From contig JAEWSL010000052.1 of assembly GCA_023398295.1 (NCBI GenBank), forward strand, positions 1 through 17,573: a DNA stretch of 17,573 bases, in the 5' to 3' direction. This DNA is from Elusimicrobiota bacterium (GTDB lineage Bacteria > Elusimicrobiota > Elusimicrobia > Elusimicrobiales > Elusimicrobiaceae). Below, piece after piece: positions 5,303 through 13,416 of the stretch (positions are counted from its first letter, which is position 1; every line of letters starts with the position of its first letter). Below the pieces are notes generated by a model. The model searched no databases and was not told the DNA's origin. It worked only from the letters and a program-made list of their open reading frames with translations. Made by a program: the position numbers and the translations under genes.

Positions 5303-7243
5303 ATGACAAATCCCAAACCCTACACCAGCCTGGCAAATAAATACCGCCCTCAGACTTTTGAAGAAGTCGTAGGACAAAAAAGCGTCGCCGCCACTTTGAC
5401 TAACGCGGTCAAATCGGGCAGAATATCGCATGCTTACCTTTTTTACGGGCCGCGCGGCTGCGGTAAGACTACGACGGCGCGCATACTTGCAAAGGCGCTT
5501 AACTGTACCGGTAACGGCAACGCCGCGCCAACGCCAAAGCCCTGCGGCAAATGCCCGCAGTGTTTGGAGATAGCCGCCTCAAGCGATTTGGACGTTTTGG
5601 AACTTGACGCCGCAAGCAACACCCAGGTTGAACGCGTGAGGGAAGCAATTATTGACACCGTGGCCCTTGCCGCGGGCAGAGATCGCTATAAAATTTTTAT
5701 CCTTGACGAAGTGCATATGCTTTCAACGTCTTCCTTCAACGCTTTGCTTAAAACTATTGAGGAGCCGCCTTCCCACGTCGTATTTATCCTTGCCACGACA
5801 GAGCTCCATAAAGTACCTTTAACGATAACTTCTCGCTGCCAGGCTTTCCGCTTCAAACCGATACCCGAGGAAGATATTTCTTCCCACTTAATAGATCTTG
5901 CCGGCGCAGAAAACGTTGAACTGGACGAGGACTGCGCCCGCCTTATAGCCAAAAACGCAGGCGGCGCTTTGCGCGACGCGCTTACCACCCTGGACCGCGC
6001 AATTGCCTTCAGCTCGGGCAAAATTACAAAGGACTTGCTTTCGCAGATGCTCGGAATTTTGCCGCAGGATTTAGTTAAAAAGTCCGTTGAAGCCCTTGCA
6101 AAAAAAGACGATAAAGCTTTGCATGAAGTTTTTGTTTCCATAAAAGAAGAAGGCTACGACGCCTTAAGCCTGCTTAAAGATATCAAAAACGCTTTGGGCG
6201 CAATTTTTTACCTGTCTTACGACGCGGCCGAGCCGCCTTTTGAAGGCGCAAAAACTCTTCTTGAAGAAACTTCCGCGGCCTATATAGCGGGCTTAACGCG
6301 CAAAATTTCCAAACTTGCAGACGAAGTTAAATACAGCGACACGCCTATGCTTGCCGCGGAAGTAGGCCTGTTTTCGGCCATGGAAAGCAGCCTAGATATT
6401 GAAAATCTAGTAGCGCGTCTTGAAGCGCTTGAAACTTCTTTAGACAGTTCTGAAGATAAAGAAGAAGGCCCCGCGCCGACTCAAAAAACAACGCCGTCAA
6501 AACAAAGCGCGGCAAAAACAGAAAAAAAAAGTCCTGCGGATAACACAGCTTTAGAAACAAAGAAAACGGCAGAGCTCCCAGTAAAAACATGCCGCGCGGA
6601 AATAGCTGCGCACTATGGCGCGAAGGAAGAGCTCCCGCAAACTTGTCAGAAAATATGGTCCGTAATGAAAAAAGAGATGGACGAAAACTTCCCCTTCCTT
6701 TATGAGGCCGTAAATAAAGCGCGCGTTAATTTCCAAAGCAAAGACCGCTGGCAGATAATCTTCGGCAATGATGATTTTTACTTCGGCATGCTTGAGCGCA
6801 GACAAAAAGATTTTGAGGAACTGGCTGAAAAATGCGGCGGCTGTAAAATTAAATTTGAAATATTAAAAAGCGACGAGAACCTTATCCCCGCTCAGGAGGA
6901 ACAAGACGCCCCTTTTATAAGCGCGCAAAGCAGTTCTCCCGAAGATAAAATTTGCGGGCCCGCTTTGCAAAGCGAAGTTATAATAAGTCCCCAGGAACCT
7001 TTTGTTGAGGGGGATTTTTCCTCCTACGTAAACGCGCCCTTAGCAGGCGCAAAGGCCGCGCCTGCGACACAAAAAGAGGCGGAGCAAAAAATCATAAACG
7101 CGGCCGAAGAAATCCTGGGGAAAAATCTCCGCCCCGTCGTGCGCGCACAGAAGAAAAATGACGAGAGAGAAACACTGGCCTCCGGCGAATTTGCAAAAAA
7201 AATACTAAATATCTTTGAAGGGGAAGTAGTAAAATCAATTTAG
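5303..7243 (+). CDS. dnaX: DNA polymerase III subunit tau (and probably gamma)
   Basis: AAA+ clamp-loader ATPase of the replisome, 646 residues. N-terminal region: Walker A GPRGCGKT (49-56), a zinc site C68-x12-C81-x2-C84-x2-C87, Walker B ILDE (133-136), sensor 1 ATTE (164-167), the arginine finger in SRC (177-179) and sensor 2 GGALRD with R224. A low-complexity Lys/Ala/Glu/Pro linker spans about 385-435, followed by a divergent C-terminal region with a compact part about 455-535, as expected of tau domains that bind helicase and polymerase. I chose ATG 5303 because the protein then begins MTNPKPYTSLANKYRPQTF like other DnaX proteins; a TTG at 5273 would add 10 unrelated residues. There is no ribosome-binding site ahead of it, and a possible promoter would give an almost leaderless mRNA. 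The stop lies 3 bases before recR. Confidence 0.96.
   Translation: MTNPKPYTSLANKYRPQTFEEVVGQKSVAATLTNAVKSGRISHAYLFYGPRGCGKTTTARILAKALNCTGNGNAAPTPKPCGKCPQCLEIAASSDLDVLELDAASNTQVERVREAIIDTVALAAGRDRYKIFILDEVHMLSTSSFNALLKTIEEPPSHVVFILATTELHKVPLTITSRCQAFRFKPIPEEDISSHLIDLAGAENVELDEDCARLIAKNAGGALRDALTTLDRAIAFSSGKITKDLLSQMLGILPQDLVKKSVEALAKKDDKALHEVFVSIKEEGYDALSLLKDIKNALGAIFYLSYDAAEPPFEGAKTLLEETSAAYIAGLTRKISKLADEVKYSDTPMLAAEVGLFSAMESSLDIENLVARLEALETSLDSSEDKEEGPAPTQKTTPSKQSAAKTEKKSPADNTALETKKTAELPVKTCRAEIAAHYGAKEELPQTCQKIWSVMKKEMDENFPFLYEAVNKARVNFQSKDRWQIIFGNDDFYFGMLERRQKDFEELAEKCGGCKIKFEILKSDENLIPAQEEQDAPFISAQSSSPEDKICGPALQSEVIISPQEPFVEGDFSSYVNAPLAGAKAAPATQKEAEQKIINAAEEILGKNLRPVVRAQKKNDERETLASGEFAKKILNIFEGEVVKSI
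6522..6530 (+). promoter_or_regulatory. A9 slippery run in dnaX, candidate tau/gamma slippage site
   Basis: Nine consecutive A at codons 407-410 (GAA AAA AAA AGT). Reading one base back, or one extra A in the mRNA, gives K-S-C-G then TAA at 6541-6543: a 413-residue product. Losing one A gives V-L-R-I-T-Q-L then TAG at 6552-6554: a 416-residue product. Both contain the whole ATPase region and match the size of E. coli gamma (431). Thermus thermophilus makes gamma by transcriptional slippage at an A9 run in dnaX. No upstream Shine-Dalgarno-like stimulator or clear downstream stem is seen. Confidence 0.6.
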
Positions 7244-7246
7244 GTT

Positions 7247-7843
7247 ATGAAAAGCCTTGAAGAACTTATAAAATGCTTCCGCCGTCTGCCGGGCGTAGGC
7301 CCGAGACAGGCGGAAAGATTTTCCCTCTACTTCCTGCGCGCGCCCGACGGAGAAACGGAAGCCTTCATACAAGCCCTCCTTAAAATGCGCAGGCAGATAC
7401 GCTTTTGCCCGCAATGCTTTAACTATAACGATTCCGAAGGCCTCTGCCCGATATGCGCAGACGATATGCGCGATAAACACATTCTTTGCATAGTGGAAGA
7501 GGCGCGTGATATTGAAGCTATAGAAAAAACGCATTCCTTTAACGGGCTTTATCACGTTTTGCACGGCTCCATATCCCCCTTAGACGGCAGAAACGCAGAC
7601 AGCCTTAAAATTAAAGAGCTTTTGCTGCGCGTGCAAAATGCAGAGCCCGCCGTAAAAGAAGTAATCATAGCCACAAACCCAGACGCCGAAGGCGAAACTA
7701 CCTCCCTTTACTTAGCCGATTTGCTGCGCGGCCTTGTGGGCAAGATAACGCGCATAGCCTACGGCATGCCGCTTGGCGGACAGATTGATTATATTGACGA
7801 AATAACCCTCAAACACGCCTTGAAAGGGCGCACAAAAATATAA
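7247..7843 (+). CDS. recR: Recombination mediator protein RecR
   Basis: Acts with RecO (and RecF) to load RecA at single-strand gaps. At 198 residues it has the typical length. Domains in order: a helix-hairpin-helix LPGVGPRQAERF (14-25), a four-cysteine zinc site C54-x2-C57 and C67-x2-C70, a Toprim domain from about 79 beginning CIVEEARD, and the C-terminal IAYGMPLGGQIDYIDE Walker-like segment that ends the family. It follows dnaX by 3 bases, the common dnaX-recR arrangement (the small ybaB/ebfC gene often found between them is absent here). The last base of its TAA is the first base of comEC's ATG. Confidence 0.98.
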   Translation: MKSLEELIKCFRRLPGVGPRQAERFSLYFLRAPDGETEAFIQALLKMRRQIRFCPQCFNYNDSEGLCPICADDMRDKHILCIVEEARDIEAIEKTHSFNGLYHVLHGSISPLDGRNADSLKIKELLLRVQNAEPAVKEVIIATNPDAEGETTSLYLADLLRGLVGKITRIAYGMPLGGQIDYIDEITLKHALKGRTKI

Positions 7844-9714
7844 TGCATATATCCTTTTACAAAAGGCCGCTTTTAGCCGCGTTTATTTTATACGCGCTTT
7901 GGCTGGCCTTTTTCCTGCCCGTGCCTACGCCTGAAGCAAGCGACGTAAGCTTGAGGACCTCGCTTGAACTTAAAGACGCCTCGGGCGTTGCCGACGCTTA
8001 TCCGCGCCAGAGGCAAAACGAACAGATTTTTACTATGGAGATGCAAAGCGCGGATAATCAAAAAGCTTTCGGCCGCGTTTTGGCTTATTGCAAAGACTGC
8101 CCGGAAATACGCCGCGGGCAAAGCCTTATTTTTGACGGGCAGCTCCAAACGCTTGATAGACAAAAAAACTTCGGCGGATTTGATTACGCAAAATATCTTG
8201 CGCGCAAACATATCTTTGCCCAGCTGCGCATAGAGAAAATAACCGACGTCAAAAATACTTCCCGCTTTTGGGGATTTATTTCGGGCCTGCGCCAAAGCAT
8301 ATTAAAAACTTTCAAAGATAATTTTAACGCCGACTTGCTGCCGATATTAAGCGGCATAACTTTAGGCGAAAAAAGCGATATAAGCCCGCGCCTAAACCGC
8401 GCTTTTCAGGACAGCGGGGCCATGCATCTTTTAGTGGCAAGCGGCGGCAATGTGGGTTTTGTAACTCTGATAGTTTATTTTCTTTGCTCTCTTTTGGGGT
8501 TAAAACGTCTTGCGCGCGCTTTACTGGCATTATCTTTTGCTCTTTTATATACTTTTGCCGCCGGCGCAGACGCGCCGCTTACGCGCGCTTATATTATGAC
8601 TTTAGCCGCCACTATAGGTTTTATCTTAGGACGCAAAAGCGGCATTATGCAGGGGCTTGTGCTGGCGGCTTTTGCTTTGCTTATTTATAATCCGCAGAGT
8701 TTATTTGAGGCGGGCTTCCAAATGTCTTTTCTGGCTACTTTTGCCATAATCTTAACGGCTTGCAATTTTAACGCGCGCTTAAGCCGCAAAATGCCCAAAA
8801 TACTGCGCTTTATAATACAACTGTTCTTTATTTCTCTTGCGGCGCAGCTTGCGCTTATGCCCGTGTTTACAAATTATTTCTACAGGCTTTCTTTTGCGGC
8901 GGTATTTTCAAATATACTTCTTGTGCCGTTAAGCGGCGTTTTGATGGCGGGCGGGTTTTTGCTTTGGGCCGTTTCGTTTGTACCGCTTGGTTTTCTCTCG
9001 GGCGCGCTTGTTTTTATCCTGACAAAACTGCTGCTTTTATTTAAGTTTCTAGTGGAGTTTTTTGCAAATACCCCAATATCGCATATAAGCGCTGGCGCGC
9101 TTAATATTTGGGCGATAATTTTTTATTACGCCGCGCTCTTTTGCCTGCTTAACCTGCCTTCTTTTAGTAAAACGGGCAGGAAGATATGCGGTCTTTTAAT
9201 TTTAATTTTTGCCGCCGCGTTTATGTTTAACATAAACGCGAAAAAAGAAAATATTATCGCGCTTGAAGGCAAATATAACGGCGCAATATTATTTAATACT
9301 AAAAACGGGCTTTGCGCCGTAGGCGCGGGCGTAAGCCCGCAGACGCTTAAAGACGCCGTGCTTGCAAACGGCGGCGCAAAAATTAAATGCCTGTTTTTAA
9401 GCGGGCTTTCAAAAAGCGCGGCTTACGCTCTTAACGACGTTGAAGATATTACGATAGAAAAAATATTTGTTCCCTACGGCTCTCTTGACGATATTTTGCC
9501 TCTGCTTGAAAAAGCAAAAGCCGAAGTAAAAATGATACGCGCGGGGGAAGAATACTGTTCCGTCACCGCCGGGCGCGCCTGGTTTCTAACTAAAGAGGGG
9601 ACTATAAGCGAAAGCTTTTCCCCCGACGTTCTTTCTTATTCTTTTTCAAATATTTCCACGGCGGGCAATCTAAAGTCCTATAAAAAAGACGGGCGGATTT
9701 TTAAGTTTAATTAA
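7843..9714 (+). CDS. comEC: ComEC/Rec2-family DNA uptake channel with degenerate C-terminal domain
   Basis: Polytopic inner-membrane protein expected to move single-stranded DNA into the cell during transformation. Of 623 residues (most ComEC proteins are longer), 9-27 form a first membrane segment, about 35-135 an OB-fold/DUF4131-like part ending GGFDYAKYLARKHIFAQL (111-128), about 165-440 the multi-spanning Competence domain with GITLGEKSDIS (171-181) and SGAMHLLVASGGNVGF (191-206), where SGG replaces the usual SGLH. Then comes a last hydrophobic stretch at 449-465. Residues about 470-600 sit where ComEC carries a metallo-beta-lactamase domain, but the THxDxDH-type metal motif is absent (the corresponding strand reads LFLSGLSKSAAYAL). 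It overlaps recR by one base (TAATG), implying translational coupling. The stop codon lies inside a terminator hairpin. Confidence 0.9.
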   Translation: MHISFYKRPLLAAFILYALWLAFFLPVPTPEASDVSLRTSLELKDASGVADAYPRQRQNEQIFTMEMQSADNQKAFGRVLAYCKDCPEIRRGQSLIFDGQLQTLDRQKNFGGFDYAKYLARKHIFAQLRIEKITDVKNTSRFWGFISGLRQSILKTFKDNFNADLLPILSGITLGEKSDISPRLNRAFQDSGAMHLLVASGGNVGFVTLIVYFLCSLLGLKRLARALLALSFALLYTFAAGADAPLTRAYIMTLAATIGFILGRKSGIMQGLVLAAFALLIYNPQSLFEAGFQMSFLATFAIILTACNFNARLSRKMPKILRFIIQLFFISLAAQLALMPVFTNYFYRLSFAAVFSNILLVPLSGVLMAGGFLLWAVSFVPLGFLSGALVFILTKLLLLFKFLVEFFANTPISHISAGALNIWAIIFYYAALFCLLNLPSFSKTGRKICGLLILIFAAAFMFNINAKKENIIALEGKYNGAILFNTKNGLCAVGAGVSPQTLKDAVLANGGAKIKCLFLSGLSKSAAYALNDVEDITIEKIFVPYGSLDDILPLLEKAKAEVKMIRAGEEYCSVTAGRAWFLTKEGTISESFSPDVLSYSFSNISTAGNLKSYKKDGRIFKFN

Positions 9715-9742
9715 ATCCGCCCGCGTCGTTTTTATTTTTTTT
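9682..9742. terminator. Bidirectional terminator between convergent comEC and Mur ligase genes
   Basis: Stem CGGGCGGATTT (9690-9700) with AAATCCGCCCG (9713-9723), 11 bp perfect, 12-base loop. Plus-strand transcripts then meet TTTTT-A-TTTTTTTT (9729-9742); minus-strand transcripts meet TTTTTT (9687-9682). The comEC stop codon (9712-9714) lies in the loop/stem boundary. Confidence 0.9.
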
Positions 9743-9748
9743 GCAAAG

Positions 9749-11122
9749 TTACTTGCAGACTTTATTTTCGGCTTTTTTGGAAACCGCTTCTAAAATCTGT
9801 CTTGCATAGTCGCTCAAAGTGGGATCTCTTGCACCCATTACCAAAATTACGTCGCCTTCTTGGGCGGCTGCGGCGATGTCATGTGCGGTTTCGCTGCGGC
9901 ACGGTATAAATTTTATATTACCGCCGCGCGCCTTAACGCCTTCATAGATAATTTTGCTTGAAACGCCTTCGGGCACCGTGCCGCCGGCATAATAAATTTC
10001 CCCCAGCCAGAGGCAGTCCTTGGGGCCGATGTTTTTGGAAAAGCAGTCAATAAATTCCTTGGACAATAACTGTACCGACGTAAAAGCATGCGGCTGGAAG
10101 AAGGCCAAAACCCTATTGCCGCGCAAATGAGCGGCCTTTAGGGTGGCCGCAGCCTTATGCGGGTTATGGGCAAAATCGTCAATAACTTCCACTCCGCAGG
10201 CGGAACCTACCGTATTAAACCTGCGCCAAACGCCCTTAAAATTTTCAACGGCGCGCGAAGCGTCGTGTAAACTTACGCCCATTTCCTGCGCGGCGCAAAT
10301 TGCCGCAAGAGCGTTTTTAATATAGTGCTCGCCGGGCAGATTTATTCTGAAAGGCACGCCTTTTACGGTGAAAGAGGAACCAAAGCCGTCCGTCTTAATA
10401 TTTCCCGCAAAGACGTCGCCAGAGCTTAACCCGAAGGTTTTTGCCGGCCCGCTGAGTTCTTTTAAGTTTTCCTCTTCGCAATTTAAGATAAATTTATCGC
10501 AGTTTATGCTGAACTTTTGGAAATAGCCTTTTAAGACATCTATTTCCTTATGGTCTTTGGCCAAATTAAGCATAAGGCCGATTTTAGGGTGGTAATTTAC
10601 CAAAGTGCCGTCGGACTCGTCGGCCTCTATTACCAAAATATCGCTCTTGCCCTGGTAGACATTACCAAAAAAACCCTCGTCCTGCAAAGAGAGCAGAAGG
10701 CCTCCGGTAATTAAAGAGGGCTCTTTGCCGGCCGCGCGCAAAATCTCAAAGAGCAAAGCCGTAGTGCTGCTTTTGCCGCTTGTGCCCGAAACGGCTACTG
10801 TCCAGTGGTCTTTAACTTCTTTTGCCAAAAGCTCGGAGCGGTGCATCATCGGAATTTTAAGTTTTTTTGCAATCTGCACCTCCAGATTATCGGGCTCTAT
10901 AGCTGAAGTTAAGACGACAAGCTTGGTATCCTTATCAATACCGCTGCCGTTTTGCGGATATATCTTTACGCCCAGTTTAATTAAACTTTCCCAGACGGGC
11001 AGTTTTGTAAAACCTTTATTTATAAGACGGTCCGAACCCGTTACTTCATCGCCGGCTAAGGCGTGGAGCTGCGCAAGCGCGCTCATGCCGATGCCGCCGA
11101 CGCCCACAAAATGTATTTTCAT
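9749..11122 (-). CDS. Mur ligase, MurC/Mpl-type (muropeptide ligase), substrate uncertain
   Basis: ATP-dependent Mur ligase of 457 residues with all three domains. The N-terminal Rossmann part begins MKIHFVGVGGIGMSALA like MurC and carries VTGSD (27-31). The central ATPase has P-loop GTSGKS (113-118), EADESD (166-171) and LNLAKDH (185-191). NLPGEHYIKNALAA (261-274), GVWRRF (297-302), DDFAHNP (315-321) and QPH (343-345) follow. MurC and Mpl normally have GTHGKT and D(Y/F)xHHP; here the first His is Ser and the second HH is HN. The N-terminus favours MurC (UDP-MurNAc:L-alanine ligase), while DDFAHxP looks more like Mpl (recycling of L-Ala-gamma-D-Glu-meso-DAP tripeptide). It is the last gene of the dapA operon, 4 bases after dapB, with CGGAG ahead of the ATG, so a link to DAP-containing peptide is attractive but unproven. 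Confidence 0.85.
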   Translation of the reverse strand: MKIHFVGVGGIGMSALAQLHALAGDEVTGSDRLINKGFTKLPVWESLIKLGVKIYPQNGSGIDKDTKLVVLTSAIEPDNLEVQIAKKLKIPMMHRSELLAKEVKDHWTVAVSGTSGKSSTTALLFEILRAAGKEPSLITGGLLLSLQDEGFFGNVYQGKSDILVIEADESDGTLVNYHPKIGLMLNLAKDHKEIDVLKGYFQKFSINCDKFILNCEEENLKELSGPAKTFGLSSGDVFAGNIKTDGFGSSFTVKGVPFRINLPGEHYIKNALAAICAAQEMGVSLHDASRAVENFKGVWRRFNTVGSACGVEVIDDFAHNPHKAAATLKAAHLRGNRVLAFFQPHAFTSVQLLSKEFIDCFSKNIGPKDCLWLGEIYYAGGTVPEGVSSKIIYEGVKARGGNIKFIPCRSETAHDIAAAAQEGDVILVMGARDPTLSDYARQILEAVSKKAENKVCK

Positions 11123-11126
11123 TTTT

Positions 11127-11807
11127 CTACTCCGTTTGCGCGGAAGATGAGATAAAATCTTTCATCTCGTAAAAGCCCGCTTTTTGCGCGCAAAGCCAAA
11201 GAGATATCTTTAGCGCGCTTCTTGCAAATAAAATCCTGTCCAAAGCATTATGCGTCAAAATTATTTCTTCGTCTGAAGACGGCGAAGTAAATTTTACCGT
11301 GTGACGGCCCACAACCTCGCCTTCCCGCAGGCTCTCTATTTTGCTTTCATCAAAATTTATTGCGCCCGCAAGAGTTTTTGCCGTGCCGCTGGGCGCGTCT
11401 TTTTTATGGATATGGTGCGTTTCACTTAGAGAAATATTATATCCCTTAAAAGCTTTTGCCGCGTTTTTAATAATTTCCGTAAAGAGAAAAACGCCTATGC
11501 TTGCGTTTGGCGCGTAAAAGACGGGAATTTTGTTTTCAAGCTTAAACTCTTCCGCAAAAGCGCGGGGCAGATTTGTGGTGCCGCATAAAAAAGCGGCTTC
11601 TTTTTCCTTGGCTATGGCGTAAGCTTCAAGCGCGCCCTGCGGGGAGGAAAAATCTATTACCAAATCAATATCTTTATCATCGTATTTTTGCCAGGCGTTT
11701 TCGCGCGCGCAGACAATTTGCATCTGCCCGCTAAAATCGCTTTCAATAAGTTTTGCAAGCAGAGCGCCCATCTTGCCCTGCGCGCCGTTAAGAAGAACGT
11801 TTATCAT
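11127..11807 (-). CDS. dapB: 4-hydroxy-tetrahydrodipicolinate reductase
   Basis: NAD(P)H-dependent reductase giving tetrahydrodipicolinate, the substrate of DapL. I start at ATG 11807: it gives MINVLLNGAQGKMG, the normal nucleotide-binding N-terminus GxxGxMG (8-14), and GGAGGA lies 7 bases upstream. The open frame continues to 11888 but that part overlaps asd and has no family similarity. Other motifs: VIDFSSP (50-56), CGTTN (75-79), APNASIGV (99-106), the catalytic/substrate block ETHHIHKKDAPSGTA (129-143) and VGRH (166-169). At 226 residues it is somewhat shorter than most DapB (E. coli 273). Its ATG overlaps the asd TGA by four bases. Confidence 0.96.
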   Translation of the reverse strand: MINVLLNGAQGKMGALLAKLIESDFSGQMQIVCARENAWQKYDDKDIDLVIDFSSPQGALEAYAIAKEKEAAFLCGTTNLPRAFAEEFKLENKIPVFYAPNASIGVFLFTEIIKNAAKAFKGYNISLSETHHIHKKDAPSGTAKTLAGAINFDESKIESLREGEVVGRHTVKFTSPSSDEEIILTHNALDRILFARSALKISLWLCAQKAGFYEMKDFISSSAQTE

Positions 11808-12682
11808 AAATATTCCTCCAGCAGCAGCTGCGCTATCTGGCTGCCGTTTAGGGCCGCACCCTTTAGAAGATTGTCGCAGACAGCCCAAAAATGAATAATA
11901 TTTTTATCTTCCAAATCCTGCCTGAGGCGGCTTATATAAACTTCGTCTTTGCCGGCAATGTCTTTTGCGGTGTAAACTTTGCCGTCGCAAATTACGCCCT
12001 TTTGGCTTGCGAGTAAAGAAGGCAAAGAAGGCATGTCAAAAGCTTCCTTTGCCCTTAAGGTTATCGTAAGGCCGTGGCCGGCGTAAACGGGCACTCTTAC
12101 TGTGTGGGAGCGCACTTTTAATTTAGGCAGAGATAAAATTTTTCTAGCTTCATTTATACCTTTAATTTCTTCCGAAGTAAAACCGCTTTCTTTGACGGTG
12201 CCCACAAGCGGAACGGCGTTTTCGCGGTAGAAAGAATCGGGCTTTGCATAATCTTCAATAAGTTTTTTGCCGCCGCCGCTTATTGCCTGATAGGAAGAAG
12301 AAAAAACTTCCTCCAGATGATATTTTTTCTTAAGCGGGTTTAAGGCCATAACAAGCCCCGTTACCGTGCAGTTGGGGCTGGCGATAAGCTGGGTGTTTTT
12401 TGTAATTGCATCTACGTTAATCTCGGGGATAACAAGCGGTACGCGCTCGTCCATGCGAAACTTTGCCGACATATCAATTATAAAACGCGCTTTATCTTTA
12501 AGCTCGCGGGCAAGCCGCTCGCTTATATCGTCTTCGGTGCATAAAACCGCTATGTCAACGGGGGCGGGCTTATCGTCCCTGCCGAAAGTTTTTAACTCAA
12601 AAGGCGTTTGTATGCGCCCAAGACACTTTATCATCAGCCGCCCTACAATACCGTTTGGGCCGAATACGCCTATAGTTTTCAT
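11804..12682 (-). CDS. asd: Aspartate-semialdehyde dehydrogenase
   Basis: Reduces aspartyl phosphate to aspartate semialdehyde with NADPH, between LysC and DapA. 292 residues, shorter than the usual 330-370; the shortening is in the N-terminal nucleotide-binding half. Seen: GPNGIVG (8-14), the catalytic cysteine C105 in ASPNCTVTGL, SSYQAISGGGKK (129-140), the catalytic histidine H203 in RVPVYAGHG, and the C-terminal DNLLKGAALN segment that contacts NADP and lines the dimer. Overlaps lysC by 4 bases upstream and dapB by 4 bases downstream. Confidence 0.96.
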   Translation of the reverse strand: MKTIGVFGPNGIVGRLMIKCLGRIQTPFELKTFGRDDKPAPVDIAVLCTEDDISERLARELKDKARFIIDMSAKFRMDERVPLVIPEINVDAITKNTQLIASPNCTVTGLVMALNPLKKKYHLEEVFSSSYQAISGGGKKLIEDYAKPDSFYRENAVPLVGTVKESGFTSEEIKGINEARKILSLPKLKVRSHTVRVPVYAGHGLTITLRAKEAFDMPSLPSLLASQKGVICDGKVYTAKDIAGKDEVYISRLRQDLEDKNIIHFWAVCDNLLKGAALNGSQIAQLLLEEYL

Positions 12683-13416
12683 TTTATTACCGTCCCCGTT
12701 TCGCCCGTTTTGTAATAGACGACATGTATCTCAACGCCTTTTTCTTTGGCAAGTTTTATGGCGTCGGGGTGCAGGACGTTTGCTCCCTCAAGGGCAAGTT
12801 TGTACATAACGTCAAAATCAATTAAATTTAATTTTTGCGCGCCGTCGTTTTTGTTGGGATCTTTGTCGTAGACGCCGTCAACGTCTTTTATCATCTCAAC
12901 GTATTTGGCGCCAAGACAGCCGGCTATAAAGACCGCGGAAACGTCCGAGCCGCCGCGTTTTAACGTCGTGATTTCTTTATTCTCGCCTATGCCTTGAAAG
13001 CCGGCTATTATCGGTATATGATTTTGCGCAAGTTCTTTTATAAGACGGTCGCCGACAAGGCCTTTAATATCGGCGCAGGTGTGCTGCGAAGTTGTCGTAA
13101 GCCCTATCTGGGAGCCCGTCAGAGAAACCGATGACAACCCCGCTTCGTTTAAGGCTATGGACAAAAGGGCAACGCTGATGCGTTCCCCCGTAGTTATAAG
13201 CATATCAAGCTCGCGTTTGTTTGGGTTGGAACTCAGGGAATAGGCGTTATCAAGCAAAATATCGGTCATATTGCCGTTTGCCGAGGCCACTATAACTGGC
13301 AGGAGGCCCGCCTCGCAGCGCTGTTTTATTAAGTTTACCGCAAGCAGAATTTTTGCTTTGTTGGCAAGCGTGTTGCCGCCGAATTTCATTACGGCGACGG
13401 GTTTTTCAAAGGTCAT
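12679..13416 (-). CDS. lysC: Aspartate kinase, catalytic domain only
   Basis: Amino-acid-kinase-fold enzyme that phosphorylates aspartate, the entry step of the pathway. Motifs: KFGGNT (11-16; usually KFGGTS), ITTGERIS (74-81), and TLKRGGSDVSA (151-161; usually TLGRGGSD), followed by the KDVDGVYDKDPN nucleotide segment. The protein is 245 residues and ends right after the kinase fold. The C-terminal ACT domains that bind lysine or threonine in most aspartokinases (about 400-450 residues) are missing, and the next frame is asd, so this is not a frameshift remnant. Feedback inhibition by end product is therefore unlikely through this protein. ATGA overlaps on both sides (dapA, asd). Confidence 0.95.
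   Translation of the reverse strand: MTFEKPVAVMKFGGNTLANKAKILLAVNLIKQRCEAGLLPVIVASANGNMTDILLDNAYSLSSNPNKRELDMLITTGERISVALLSIALNEAGLSSVSLTGSQIGLTTTSQHTCADIKGLVGDRLIKELAQNHIPIIAGFQGIGENKEITTLKRGGSDVSAVFIAGCLGAKYVEMIKDVDGVYDKDPNKNDGAQKLNLIDFDVMYKLALEGANVLHPDAIKLAKEKGVEIHVVYYKTGETGTVIK

Noticed and set aside
7193..7202. A8 run near the 3' end of dnaX as a second slippage site
   Set aside because: It is only about 14 codons from the stop, so slippage would change little; more likely ordinary Lys codons.
11808..11888. Extended N-terminus for dapB
   Set aside because: The extra 27 residues overlap asd out of frame and have no DapB similarity; ATG 11807 has a strong GGAGGA and the expected MINVLLNGAQGKMG start.
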